Position numbers and translations under genes: made by a program | Shown: positions 51,125 to 59,708 of the stretch, one piece after another | Position numbering within the stretch: the first letter of the stretch is position 1 | Layout of the letters: each line of letters starts with the position of its first letter | DNA from: Methanonatronarchaeales archaeon | GTDB taxonomy: Archaea > Halobacteriota > Methanonatronarchaeia > JAANXF01 | DNA: 64,000 bases | Direction of reading: 5' to 3' | Assembly: GCA_018263395.1 (NCBI GenBank) | Contig: JAANXF010000014.1 | Location: 30,286-94,285 of the forward strand | Notes under the pieces: model-generated | Databases searched by the model: none | What the model was told of the DNA's origin: nothing | What the model saw: only the letters and a program-made list of their open reading frames with translations

Positions 51125-51205
51125 GTTGTAAGTTATGTTCTAACATAGCAGTATTTAAGGTTTCGGAATACCTATTACAGTAGCGTTGTAAGAACACTCC
51201 TAACA
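51125..51205. promoter_or_regulatory. Two direct-repeat operator candidates spaced exactly 60 bp
   Basis: GTTGTAAG-N7-CTAACA occurs at 51125-51145 and again at 51185-51205. Between them lies a TATA-like TATTTAAGG (51152-51160). The layout, between a divergent membrane-protein pair and a TrmB-like gene, fits a repressor that binds two sites about six helical turns apart. The first copy also contains the inverted repeat TATGTT-CT-AACATA. Confidence 0.6.
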
Positions 51206-51290
51206 ATAATGGCGCGAGATACTATCCCCCGGGTAGTAGTATTGAGAAATCGACGTTCGCTGCTGAAGGGTGCGCTTCGGGGAGAGACCA

Positions 51291-52070
51291 ATGAATAGCG
51301 ATCACGCCGTATCGAGCGAGTCAGAGGTCCTCAATGCGTTACACCGTCTCGGCTTCGGAACGACCGAGGCAAAGGTGCTCGTCGGCCTCCACAGACTCGG
51401 TGCTACGACCGCGCGCGACGTGAGCCGTGTCACGGATGTGACCCGGCCACAGGTGTACAGTGCCGTCGAGGGACTCGAACAGCGTGGCCTCATCAACGTC
51501 CAGCAGGCGAATCCAAAACAGTTCCAGCCCGTTTCACCCGACGAAACCGCCGCGCTCCTGCAGCGGACGTTTGAACAGGACATAGAACAGGTTGCGAACC
51601 ACCTCGAAGCGGTTGCGGCCCAGCGGGACAGCCTCGACGATGAGCGGGAGGATATGTGGACCCTCCGTGGACAGGAGGCGGTTTCCGAGCGCATCTTGCA
51701 ATTGATCAAGGAGGCGACGTCCCGCGTTGTGTTCGGCGTCCAAAACGAGACATTGCTTACACCCCAGATCACGCAGGTGCTTCGTGAGTGTGCCGGCACC
51801 GATGTGGACGTACTCGTGCTCAGCTCATCATCAGCCGTTCGGAACCAGTTTGCTGGGGACGACACCATCACTGTGATGGAACCACGCGAACACATGAGCG
51901 AACGTCACCATCTAGGGCGGATGCTTCTGGTCGATTACGATACAGTCCTGCACAGTGTGCTCGGTGACGAAGAGCTGCCTGGTCTCCAACGGGAGACGGC
52001 ATATTGGAGTTCGGGATCCGGATTTGCGTCCACGTTTATCGCGATGATAGACCAAGTCATCCACGCGTAG
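51291..52070 (+). CDS. TrmB-family transcriptional regulator
   Basis: The 259-residue protein from ATG 51291 has an N-terminal winged HTH (LGFGTTEAKVLVGLHRLGATTARDVSRVTDVTRPQVYSAVEGLEQRG, given here only as a family pattern: TrmB entry helix, recognition helix RPQVYSAVE), a helical linker around 85-115 and a C-terminal TrmB sensor-like domain. The sequence is of haloarchaeal type. It likely controls the divergent membrane genes and itself through the repeats at 51125-51205. Confidence 0.85.
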   Translation: MNSDHAVSSESEVLNALHRLGFGTTEAKVLVGLHRLGATTARDVSRVTDVTRPQVYSAVEGLEQRGLINVQQANPKQFQPVSPDETAALLQRTFEQDIEQVANHLEAVAAQRDSLDDEREDMWTLRGQEAVSERILQLIKEATSRVVFGVQNETLLTPQITQVLRECAGTDVDVLVLSSSSAVRNQFAGDDTITVMEPREHMSERHHLGRMLLVDYDTVLHSVLGDEELPGLQRETAYWSSGSGFASTFIAMIDQVIHA

Positions 52071-52186
52071 CCCGTATCATCGACACGACGAAGAGAGGTG
52101 ATTAACCCATCCCCGGATAGACCATCACTGAACTATTCTACTCAATCGACCTGTGAACAACCCAATCAGCCTGTGAACACCCACCG

Positions 52187-52330
52187 TTAGTCAGCAGGAG
52201 CCGGTGCTTCGACCACCTCGACCGCATAGCCGAGGTCGCTGATGGCCATTCGGAGGGCGCTCGCGCTCGTCGTATGCGGGTTGAACACGATCTCGACGCG
52301 CTCGGAGTCGGCGGCGACAGGTTTCGGCCT
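52187..52330 (-). pseudogene. HMA C-terminal half-domain remnant
   Basis: A frame without a start codon of its own reads AADSERVEIVFNPHTTSASA, then LRMAISDLGYAVEVVE and stop at 52187. It is the second half of an HMA domain and resembles the end of the protein at 49748 (VFNPH, LGYxV). Its 5' part is cut off where it meets the last codons of the P1B ATPase gene, marking a recombination edge. Confidence 0.6.
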
Positions 52331-54578
52331 ATTTGTCGAATTCTTCAGTCTCGACCGAGAAGTCCGTCTTGATGCCCTCACCGGATAGCAGCTGTCCGGC
52401 GAAGCTGTTTGCGAGCACCGTCGTCACCGAGAGAACCATTGCTATCATGGCGAACACCGGGTGCACCAGGCCGGTGGTGGCCGCAGCGATGCCGACGCCG
52501 TTGAAGCTGAACGCAGCGAGCAGGTTCTGCCTCGTCTTCCGGTAACTGCTTTTCCCGATCTCGTATGCGTCCATGACTCCTCCGAGCCGGTTACCCGTCA
52601 GGACGACGTCGGCGCTCTCGACTGCGATGTCCGTTCCCGCACCGATCGCGATCCCGATATCCGCCTGCGTCAGGGCGGGCGCGTCGTTGATTCCGTCGCC
52701 GACCATCGCCACGCGGCGCCCTTCGCCCTGTAGGCGGCCGATTTCCTCCCGTTTTTCATCCGGCAGGACCTCGGCCATTACCCGCGCGATGCCGACCTCC
52801 CCGGCGACCGCTCGGGCGGTCCGCTCGTTATCGCCGGTGATCACGACCGGCGTAATCCCCGCCTCCTTCATACGCCGAACCGCTTCCCGGGCGTCCTCTT
52901 TGACCTCGTCGCCGATTCCGATGAGCCCTGTCAGACGGCCCTCGGCGACCACGCCGACGACCGTCAGACCCCGTCCCTGGAGGCGTTCGATCTCGTCCGT
53001 ACCGCCGGAGAGGTCGACGTCCTCGTCTCCGAGCCACCCGGACTTGCCCACGAGCACCCGTTCGCCGTCCAGAGACGCGGACACGCCTTTACCCGTCACG
53101 CTGTCGAACTCGTCGGGATCAGTGAACACCGTTCCCCGCTCGTCCGCGTAATTCAGGATGGCCCCGGCCAGCGGGTGCTCGCTGAAGGCCTCTGCGCTCG
53201 CCGCTTTCCGGAGAACATCCTCTGCCGGGGCTTCCGAAGTCGGCACCACGTCGCTCACCGCGGGCTCGCCGGCCGTTATCGTGCCCGTCTTGTCGAGCAG
53301 GACAGTATCCACGTCTCTGAATATCTGGAACGCGTCACCGCTCCGCATCAGGATACCACGTTTCGCCGCCAGTCCACCGCCACGGATCAATGCCAGGGGC
53401 GTCGCCATCCCGAGTGCGCAGGGATATCCGAGGACTAACACCGCAAGTGCAGCGAACGCCCCGCGATGAATGGCTGGAGGATTACCGATGAGAAGCGGGC
53501 CCACGACCCAGAACAGGAAGGAGGCTCCGGCGATCGTCAGGACGCCGGGGACGAAGTATTTCAACACCCGGTCTGCTAGCAGGACGATGCCGGGTTTCAT
53601 CGCCCGCGCTTCCTCGACCTGGCGAGCAACCCGGTTCAGGAACGCGTCCTCACCCGTGGCCACGACCTCGACGAGGAGGGTTCCGGTCTCGTTGACGCTT
53701 CCGCCTATCACCTCGTCGCCGGGCCCCTTGTCGATCGGTCTGGATTCTCCGGTTGCCACGCTCTCGTCGACGGCGCTCGCTCCCTCCACGACCTCTCCGT
53801 CGACCGGGACGCTCTCCCCGGGCCTGACGCGTACACGGTCACCGACGTCCAGCTCCTCGACGGTCACATCCTCGACGCCCGAGTCCGTGACTCGGCGGGC
53901 GGTATCGGGCCGAAGGTCCAGCAGGCCCTCCACCGCTCTGGAAGCCCGTGCCCGTACGACTAGGCTGGTGTACTCGGAGAGGATGTGGTACGTGGTGATG
54001 AAGACCGATACCGCGAAGAAGTGCACCGTCGGAAAACCCGGGAACACGGACAGTCCGAGGAAACCGCCGAGGAGACCCGAAAACGCGCCCGCCTCGAGCA
54101 GGACGTGCTGGTTTAAGATGCCGCGGCGGAGGCTGTAGTAGGCCTTCTTTTTGATGTAGAGGCCCGGCCCGAACATGGTCGACAGGGCCAGGCCGAGCAC
54201 CGCGTAATCCATCGCGAGCGACCGGGACTCGAAAGTGCCCCGGATGAAAATCATGTATAGCATCAGGCCTGCCGCGACAATCGAGGTGAAACCGCTGAAC
54301 AGGAGACGGCGCTTGCCCCGATCGAGCTCCCGCTGTCGCTCCTCGAAACGCTTCGCCCTGTCGGGGTCTCGAATCGTGTAACCCAGCTCCTGTAGCGTAA
54401 CCTTCAGTTCTGCCTCGCCCACCTCTTCGTCGTCGTACCGTACCAGGACCTCCTCGTGGGCCAGGCTGACGTCGACGTCCTCGACCCCCTCGATGCGTCC
54501 GTACGCCTTCCGGATGCTCTCGGCGCAGAACGAGCAGCTCATTCCACCCACGTCGTACCGCGCCTGTTTTGCCGCCAT
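52329..54578 (-). CDS. P1B-type heavy-metal ATPase, CopA-like
   Basis: The protein has 749 residues. An N-terminal HMA domain binds metal through GMSCSFCAES (about 12-21). Then come membrane helices, the actuator motif TGES, the phosphorylated Asp in DKTGT, ATP-site SEHPLAGAI (HP motif) and GDGINDAPAL. The intramembrane metal site reads YPC (LGYPCALGMATP) instead of CPC, and the last helices have FN and MVLSV where Cu(I) pumps have YN and MxxSS. The pumped metal is therefore uncertain. A TATA at 54601-54608 is 27 bp before the ATG. Confidence 0.9.
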   Translation of the reverse strand: MAAKQARYDVGGMSCSFCAESIRKAYGRIEGVEDVDVSLAHEEVLVRYDDEEVGEAELKVTLQELGYTIRDPDRAKRFEERQRELDRGKRRLLFSGFTSIVAAGLMLYMIFIRGTFESRSLAMDYAVLGLALSTMFGPGLYIKKKAYYSLRRGILNQHVLLEAGAFSGLLGGFLGLSVFPGFPTVHFFAVSVFITTYHILSEYTSLVVRARASRAVEGLLDLRPDTARRVTDSGVEDVTVEELDVGDRVRVRPGESVPVDGEVVEGASAVDESVATGESRPIDKGPGDEVIGGSVNETGTLLVEVVATGEDAFLNRVARQVEEARAMKPGIVLLADRVLKYFVPGVLTIAGASFLFWVVGPLLIGNPPAIHRGAFAALAVLVLGYPCALGMATPLALIRGGGLAAKRGILMRSGDAFQIFRDVDTVLLDKTGTITAGEPAVSDVVPTSEAPAEDVLRKAASAEAFSEHPLAGAILNYADERGTVFTDPDEFDSVTGKGVSASLDGERVLVGKSGWLGDEDVDLSGGTDEIERLQGRGLTVVGVVAEGRLTGLIGIGDEVKEDAREAVRRMKEAGITPVVITGDNERTARAVAGEVGIARVMAEVLPDEKREEIGRLQGEGRRVAMVGDGINDAPALTQADIGIAIGAGTDIAVESADVVLTGNRLGGVMDAYEIGKSSYRKTRQNLLAAFSFNGVGIAAATTGLVHPVFAMIAMVLSVTTVLANSFAGQLLSGEGIKTDFSVETEEFDK

Positions 54579-54600
54579 TGAACTGTAATGGAGAGGGGAG

Positions 54601-54660
54601 CCATTTATCTATTATCATAGAATTAGTAGCGTAACGATAGATTTGACACCATATTTATGC
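54601..54660. promoter_or_regulatory. Divergent promoter with inverted repeat between P1B ATPase and regulator
   Basis: A minus-strand TATA (54601-54608) serves the ATPase and a plus-strand TATA (ATATTTATGC, 54651-54660) the regulator. Between them is TCTAT-TATC-ATAGA (54608-54621), touching the ATPase TATA. The regulator probably binds here and controls both directions. Confidence 0.5.
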
Positions 54661-54684
54661 CCGTAGCGGTCCATTCGGGATGCA

Positions 54685-55230
54685 GTGAGCCTGCTCGAAA
54701 CCGAGGTCACGATCGAGAACGTGATCACCGCCTCCCCTCAGAAGGCGAGGGCGCTCGACAACAGGGTCCGGGCGAAGATCCTCGACATGCTGGCTGACGA
54801 GGAGATGGCAGTGGGCGAGATCAGGGAAGAACTGGTCCGTCGTGGCGAAGATAAGGCGGAGACCACCGTCAGGCACCACGTCAACGTCCTGAAAGAGGCA
54901 GGTATGGTCGAGCTCGCGCGCCTCGAAGAGAGGGGCGGTGGGATGCAAAAGTACTACAGGTCGAACACGCGGGTCTTCTCATACGAACTTCCTGAAACCG
55001 CCGACGAAGAGCTGTCGGAAGCGTTCGAAACCACGCGAAACTCACTGAACGACCTCGTACAGAACCTGATCGAGGCACACGGAGAGGAAATCCGGGCCGT
55101 CGCCGAGGAGATGAAACCGTGCGAACACTGCCGAACCCAGCACTACGAGGAGTACACCATCCGGGAACTCCTGAACCGCGTGCTCACCGACCTCGGGGAA
55201 GGCGGGGCACTCGACGACGTTCTTCACTGA
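54685..55230 (+). CDS. ArsR-like metal-responsive regulator with C-terminal Cys/His site
   Basis: The 181-residue protein from GTG 54685 has a winged HTH with ALDNRVRAKILDMLADEEMAVGEIREEL and TTVRHHVNVLKEAGMVELA, then a helical region, and a Cys/His cluster EMKPCEHCRTQHYEEY (CxxCxxxH, near 142-149) that could sense a soft metal. The TATA is 30 bp before the GTG, so the mRNA is probably leaderless. It is divergent from the P1B ATPase and first in a plus-strand unit with the CcdA-like and HMA membrane genes. Confidence 0.85.
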   Translation: MSLLETEVTIENVITASPQKARALDNRVRAKILDMLADEEMAVGEIREELVRRGEDKAETTVRHHVNVLKEAGMVELARLEERGGGMQKYYRSNTRVFSYELPETADEELSEAFETTRNSLNDLVQNLIEAHGEEIRAVAEEMKPCEHCRTQHYEEYTIRELLNRVLTDLGEGGALDDVLH

Positions 55231-55243
55231 CGTGGAGCGCACC

Positions 55244-56080
55244 ATGAAGATACGCGTACCGGTGAGGTGGTTTATTATCGGCTCGGCCACGGTTTTCCTC
55301 GCCTTGATTGTAGCAGGGTTCCTCGGCTTCTATTCCCTGATCGTGCCTCAACTCGTGCAGCTCTCGACGCTCTCGCTCCTCGCAGTCACAGTCTTCGCAT
55401 TCGGGGCAGGCATCCTCTCGTTCTTCGCTCCCTGTTCGGTCGCGATCTTTCCCAGCTACATGGGGTACTATCTCTCCGAAGCTGGGCAAACGGACCGGTA
55501 TCGAGCTCTCCGCTACGGGCTTATCGCGTTGCTCGGCATGGTCCTCTTTTACGGAGTCCTCGGCGTGACGATATCCTCCATCGGCGGAATGGCCAGCGTC
55601 CCGACTGTTCTCAAAATCGGCGTCCCCTTCATGGCCGCTGTGCTGGGAGCGGCCGGCATCCACTTCCTCGCGGGGAATACGGTAAACGCGAGGCCCCTCG
55701 CCGCCGCAGGAAGCAGACTGATCCGCCGGTCCGGCAGGACGTCCCGCAACCTGTTCCTGTTCGGCTTCGGCTACTCCATGAGCTCCATCGCATGCATCTT
55801 CCCCGTCTTCCTCCTGCTTATCATCTACCCCTTCCTCTCTGGAGATATCTTCCTCGGTACAGCGGCGTTCCTCGCGTTCGCCGTAGGCAAGTCAACGATG
55901 ATGGTCGCGGGAACCGTACTGACCTCCGAATCGAGGAGCAGGCTCCTGACGCACGGAAGGTTCGACTTCAGCTACGTGAGGAGGGGGAGCGGCCTGCTGC
56001 TCGTCCTGGTATCCGCCTACCTGGCCTACTACAGCCTCGCACTCCACGGCGTAATAAACCCGGTCTCGGTGATATCGTGA
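55244..56080 (+). CDS. CcdA/DsbD-like thiol transporter
   Basis: The 278-residue membrane protein from ATG 55244 has seven or more helices; the paired motifs FAPCSVAIFPSYMGYYL and SSIACIFPVFLLLI each hold the single Cys that forms the CcdA redox pair across the membrane. It moves reducing power outward, for cytochrome c maturation or for thiol metal-binding proteins outside the cell. Position next to an HMA membrane protein suggests it keeps that protein's CxxC reduced. The GTG at 55232 is an alternative start. Confidence 0.85.
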   Translation: MKIRVPVRWFIIGSATVFLALIVAGFLGFYSLIVPQLVQLSTLSLLAVTVFAFGAGILSFFAPCSVAIFPSYMGYYLSEAGQTDRYRALRYGLIALLGMVLFYGVLGVTISSIGGMASVPTVLKIGVPFMAAVLGAAGIHFLAGNTVNARPLAAAGSRLIRRSGRTSRNLFLFGFGYSMSSIACIFPVFLLLIIYPFLSGDIFLGTAAFLAFAVGKSTMMVAGTVLTSESRSRLLTHGRFDFSYVRRGSGLLLVLVSAYLAYYSLALHGVINPVSVIS

Positions 56081-56095
56081 CTGACACGAACGAGG

Positions 56096-56822
56096 ATGAA
56101 GACAAAAATAGAGGACCGCGTCCAGGAGTGCCCGAAGTGTGGAGATATCAATAAGGCCGGGGCCAAATTCTGCTTTCAGTGTGGAGAGGCCCTCGATCTG
56201 CAGTCCGATGAAAAGCTGGAAAATAAAAAGGAAAAGAGGGAGGAGGGAATCGAAGTGACGGTCGACGGGAAAGCGGTGGCAGGAGGGGTCACGGGAGGGG
56301 TCCTCTTTATCGCCCCGAACTCAGCCCCCCCTCGTCTACTCGGGTCTTCAAACCTCCTTTATCACCAGCAACACAGTAATCTTCCAGCTGGGGGGAATAG
56401 CGGTCCTCATAACCACTACACTCCTCTCCCTGAAAGGACTGGAAGGAGGCGTCCCCAGGCGTTCCATATACTCCGCCCTTTCGGCGTTCCTCCTGATCGC
56501 ACTGGTGGGTTACGCGGCGGTCCCGGTCGGCGCCGCCATCAACGATTCAGGCGGCGATGCAGGGCTTTCCGGGGAAGACCTCCGGGTTGCCACACTCGAC
56601 GTTGAGGGCATGGTGTGTGATGGCTGCCGCCTTACTGTTAAAAACTATCTCGAATCGATGGACGGAACCGGGGAGGTGACGGTCAGTCTACCGAAGAAAC
56701 AGGTCACGGTGGTATACGACTCGACCAGGTTGTCCGCCCAGGACATAGTCGAGAGCGACGTTTTCCAGGGAGCGTACTCCGCCACCCTCAAAGATGACGG
56801 GAGTTACGAGAGCGCTCCCTGA
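56096..56822 (+). pseudogene. Zinc-ribbon/membrane/HMA protein, broken at a C7 run
   Basis: The first frame encodes a zinc ribbon (CPKCGDINKAGAKFCFQCGE, residues about 12-31), a charged linker and the start of a membrane region, then fails. Removing one C from the run at 56325-56331 restores two further helices (NTVIFQLGGIAVLITTTLLS and AFLLIALVGYAAVPVGAA) and a C-terminal HMA domain with VEGMVCDGCRLTVKNYLES. The restored protein of about 241 residues would hold the ribbon inside and the HMA domain outside the membrane. Slippage or assembly error is likely. Confidence 0.75.
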
Positions 56823-57183
56823 TCCGGGACCGATTACCTCGCCTCCGACGAAACCCGGGAATATCCGTAAGAGAAAGAGATACAGCTCCAACAACGAGGT
56901 CATTTCAAAAACCTCTGAGACAGGGAAATCTGCCCCGACGCTCAGACGAGAAAAGTTCGTTGGGCCTTTCCCCTCAGCCATTCTTGAAACGACCTCAACC
57001 CCAAATCCCGGTCGAGCCGACTGGTCTAGGGATGTGCGACGGAGTTACGGCCGGGTACGTTCGGGATGGAGGACAGGAAACAGGTCGAGGACGAGAACGA
57101 TCCGGACAGGAGCGTATTTCCCGCTACGCTATCGCAACTGTCCTGCATCCAGACCCCACAGACCTCGAAACGATACCTCTGCG
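56823..57183. other. Intergenic region, convergent ends, nothing clear
   Basis: About 360 bp between the convergent HMA membrane gene and mfnF. No ORF shows a family motif, and I saw no RNA gene or clear terminator. Confidence 0.4.
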
Positions 57184-58128
57184 TCAGACGCCCCTCCTCA
57201 AAGCAAGCTCCCTCACCGCGTGGGCGGGCAGCGTCTCCGCGAAATCCCCGAATAAATCCTTCAGATCGATGACCTCGAGGCCCGCCATTTCCGCGGCCTT
57301 CCGGGCGAGGAAGTCGCCGGTACCGCATATCGCCGCGGTTTCGGCGTCGGCTCTGGCGGCCTGTACCTCGGCGGCCTCCGCCACCTCCGCGATCTGGACG
57401 TCCCTGAACTGCTCCGCTATAGAGACGATTTCTTCAGCATCGAGCTCCTCGGTGTCGCTGCAGACGGTGTGGGCGAGTCGTCGCCTCGCGGCCTCCCCGG
57501 TCTTCGGTCCGCCGTCCGGGGTCTCAGTCGCGTAGTCCGCCTCCCCGATATCTCCGAGCACCAGGTAGGCGTCGCCGGTGACGGCGAACCGCTCCTTCGC
57601 CAGCGGCACATCCGCACCCCTGACCTCCACGGAGCGGGTGAGGGCCGTGAGGTCGGTGCGGAGGGCGCCGCTGTAGACCAGCTCCCTCGCCGCGAGGCGC
57701 TCCAGGTCGGAACGGCAGTCCGACGCCCCTACCGGCACGACGTCGCACGTCGTGCTGCCGACGTCCATCAGGACGCAATCCCCCATTTCGCTCTCGACCA
57801 GTTCCTCGGAGGCCTTCCAGTTGGCCCCGGCGAAGGCCAGCGGGTCCTGCCGGGCTTCGTCCGGCGCGGCGAAGCCGTCGTATCCGTAGAGCACCACTTC
57901 ACCATCAGCAGCCTCAAGGGCGTCGAGGATGGAGAGCACCCCATCGCGTCGCGTATCGTATGCGTCGACGAGCTCCCCCGTCATTACTGCGGCGACGTCC
58001 CCGGCGCCGCTGAGCTCCTCCCCGAGCCGTCTCCGTCCCTCCCCGGTCCAGAGAGGGGTGTAGGCGGAGCGTATCCCCTCTCCGGAAACGATTTTGAGGT
58101 TGGCTCCGCCGACGTCGATGCCTAGCAA
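57184..58128 (-). CDS. mfnF: MfnF-type methanofuran biosynthesis protein
   Basis: The 314-residue protein from TTG 58128 has the ASKHA-like entry LGIDVGGANLKIV, VMTGELVDAYDTRRDGV, FAGANWKASEELV, and the ATP-site strand CVLMDVGSTTCDVVPV. It belongs to the H4MPT-linked C1 transfer protein family (hydantoinase/oxoprolinase-like) whose characterised member MfnF joins the furan and tyramine-glutamate parts of methanofuran. The TTG overlaps the end of mfnD (TTGCTAG). A longer upstream frame is a shadow of mfnD. Confidence 0.88.
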   Translation of the reverse strand: MLGIDVGGANLKIVSGEGIRSAYTPLWTGEGRRRLGEELSGAGDVAAVMTGELVDAYDTRRDGVLSILDALEAADGEVVLYGYDGFAAPDEARQDPLAFAGANWKASEELVESEMGDCVLMDVGSTTCDVVPVGASDCRSDLERLAARELVYSGALRTDLTALTRSVEVRGADVPLAKERFAVTGDAYLVLGDIGEADYATETPDGGPKTGEAARRRLAHTVCSDTEELDAEEIVSIAEQFRDVQIAEVAEAAEVQAARADAETAAICGTGDFLARKAAEMAGLEVIDLKDLFGDFAETLPAHAVRELALRRGV

Positions 58129-58946
58129 CGGAACTCCGCCTCCCCGCTGAACAGGAGCTCCGCGTCCCGCGGGAGCCCCTCGAACAGGAGCCGGGACGGG
58201 CTGGGACGCATGGAGCGCTCCAGAGGAACTATCGAGACCGTGGGTCGCGGGTTCACCTCTATAACGACGGGTTCGTCTCCGAGGACGAGGTCGACGCCGA
58301 CGATTCCGCCCGGGGTCCCGGGTGCCCTCGCCGCCGTCTCCGCGACCTCGAACGCCTCCTCTCTCAGGGGGTGGCGGAGCGGGGCGCGGTTGCCGCGGTA
58401 GACGAACCGGCCGTCGTCGACGGTTACGAGCTGCTGGGAGAGGGCGACGGCCTTCCCCTCGACGAGAACCGCGGAGGCGTGCGTCCCCTCCACCCGTTCG
58501 GTGGCGAACTCGTCCGGCCCCGGCTCCTCCTCCGTTACCCGCACATCCTCGGAGCTGCAGCCGGTCACGGGCTTCACCACCGCCTCTCCCCCCGGGTCCA
58601 GTGCAGGGACGGGAACCTCGCCCTCCAGCGTCTCTAGGGTCTCCAGCTTGTCGGCCGCCGTCTCCACGTACTCCGGGGAGGGTCCGAGGTCGCGGGTGTG
58701 CTCCCTGAGCAGCGTGACGTGGTCGGCGAGGAGGTCGTCGGGGGCCACGACGAGGCCGCGGTCGCACCCCGGCGCCAGCTCCTCGACGGCCTCCTCCAGT
58801 GTCCCGCCCTTCTCCGGCACGACGGGCTCGTGTCCGGCCCTCCTCGCGCCGCTCGCGAGCGCGTCGAGCATGGCGCGGCCCTGTCGCTCTATCTCTCCCG
58901 GGAACCTGGTCTCGACGGACGCGAGCTCTGCGAGGAATACCCTCAA
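58122..58946 (-). CDS. mfnD: Tyramine-glutamate ligase-like ATP-grasp protein
   Basis: 274 residues from TTG 58946, which overlaps the mfnB stop (TTGA). It is an ATP-grasp protein: AVVKPVTGCSSEDVRV (ATP lysine and Gly loop), FATERVEGTHASAVLV, IVGVDLVLGDEPVVIEVNPRPT (metal-binding Glu and Asn). In methanofuran synthesis MfnD ligates glutamate to tyramine. Its position between mfnB and mfnF makes this assignment strong, though related ATP-grasp enzymes exist. Confidence 0.87.
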   Translation of the reverse strand: MRVFLAELASVETRFPGEIERQGRAMLDALASGARRAGHEPVVPEKGGTLEEAVEELAPGCDRGLVVAPDDLLADHVTLLREHTRDLGPSPEYVETAADKLETLETLEGEVPVPALDPGGEAVVKPVTGCSSEDVRVTEEEPGPDEFATERVEGTHASAVLVEGKAVALSQQLVTVDDGRFVYRGNRAPLRHPLREEAFEVAETAARAPGTPGGIVGVDLVLGDEPVVIEVNPRPTVSIVPLERSMRPSPSRLLFEGLPRDAELLFSGEAEFRC

Positions 58947-59635
58947 CTCAGGGCACCTGCGAGCTTCCTTACGCATCCCTCGTCTATCGAGTCGCCCCTG
59001 TCGCCGCCGCACGCCGCTCCCCTGACCCCGACGATGTCGGTCCCGAGGTCGGCGCAGAGCTCGACGGCCTCGAGGTCGAGGGAGCCGGCCAGCGCGGTGT
59101 CCAGTCCGCGGCCCTCCGCGTCCTCTATGAAGACGGCGACCTCCTCCTCGGACAGGTGGTCGAACAGGGAGGAGCCGTCCTTGACCGCGGTGTCCAGCAT
59201 GGCGACGTCGGCACCGGCCTCCTCCGCTATCTCCGATATCTCGATGGGCGCGAGGCCGTCTATGAGTGCGTAGTCGCCGTAACCGGCGATGACCGGCGTG
59301 GCGCGTCCGTCGACGGCCCTCGCGACGCCCGATGCGACCTTCAGGCCCCCCTCGTAGTTGACGGAGTGCAGCCCGACCTTCACGTAGTCGAAGCCGGCGG
59401 AGGCGACGGCGTCGGCGGCGAGGGAGGCGAGGCCGGGGCGGGCGTCCATGTCGCCTATCGCGGCGCTGGTCTCCACCTCTTCGGGTACGGCTTCACGGAT
59501 TTTTCGCAGGACCCAGGGATAATTGGCTCCGAGGGAGCCCTCGGCCGGCCGCTTCACGTCCACCACGTCGGCTCCACCCGAGACCGTGGCCTCGACCTCG
59601 TCGACGCTCCTCGGGCTGACCAGGAGGCGAGTCAC
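58943..59635 (-). CDS. mfnB: (5-formylfuran-3-yl)methyl phosphate synthase
   Basis: The 230-residue TIM barrel from GTG 59635 has VTRLLVSPRSVDEVEATVSG, the Schiff-base lysine region VDVKRPAEGSLGA, YVKVGLHS, MLDTAVKDGSSLFDH and the C-terminal VGVRGAACGGDRG phosphate loop. It condenses two glyceraldehyde-3-phosphates into the furan precursor of methanofuran. It is divergent from mch across 73 bp and first in the mfnB-mfnD-mfnF operon. Confidence 0.94.
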   Translation of the reverse strand: MTRLLVSPRSVDEVEATVSGGADVVDVKRPAEGSLGANYPWVLRKIREAVPEEVETSAAIGDMDARPGLASLAADAVASAGFDYVKVGLHSVNYEGGLKVASGVARAVDGRATPVIAGYGDYALIDGLAPIEISEIAEEAGADVAMLDTAVKDGSSLFDHLSEEEVAVFIEDAEGRGLDTALAGSLDLEAVELCADLGTDIVGVRGAACGGDRGDSIDEGCVRKLAGALS

Positions 59636-59708
59636 TCCCCAAGAGATGCCCCCGTGGGCTAAAATCCGTTGCGGGACCCTTTTAAGAGAGGCGCCCCAAG
59701 TATCCTCG

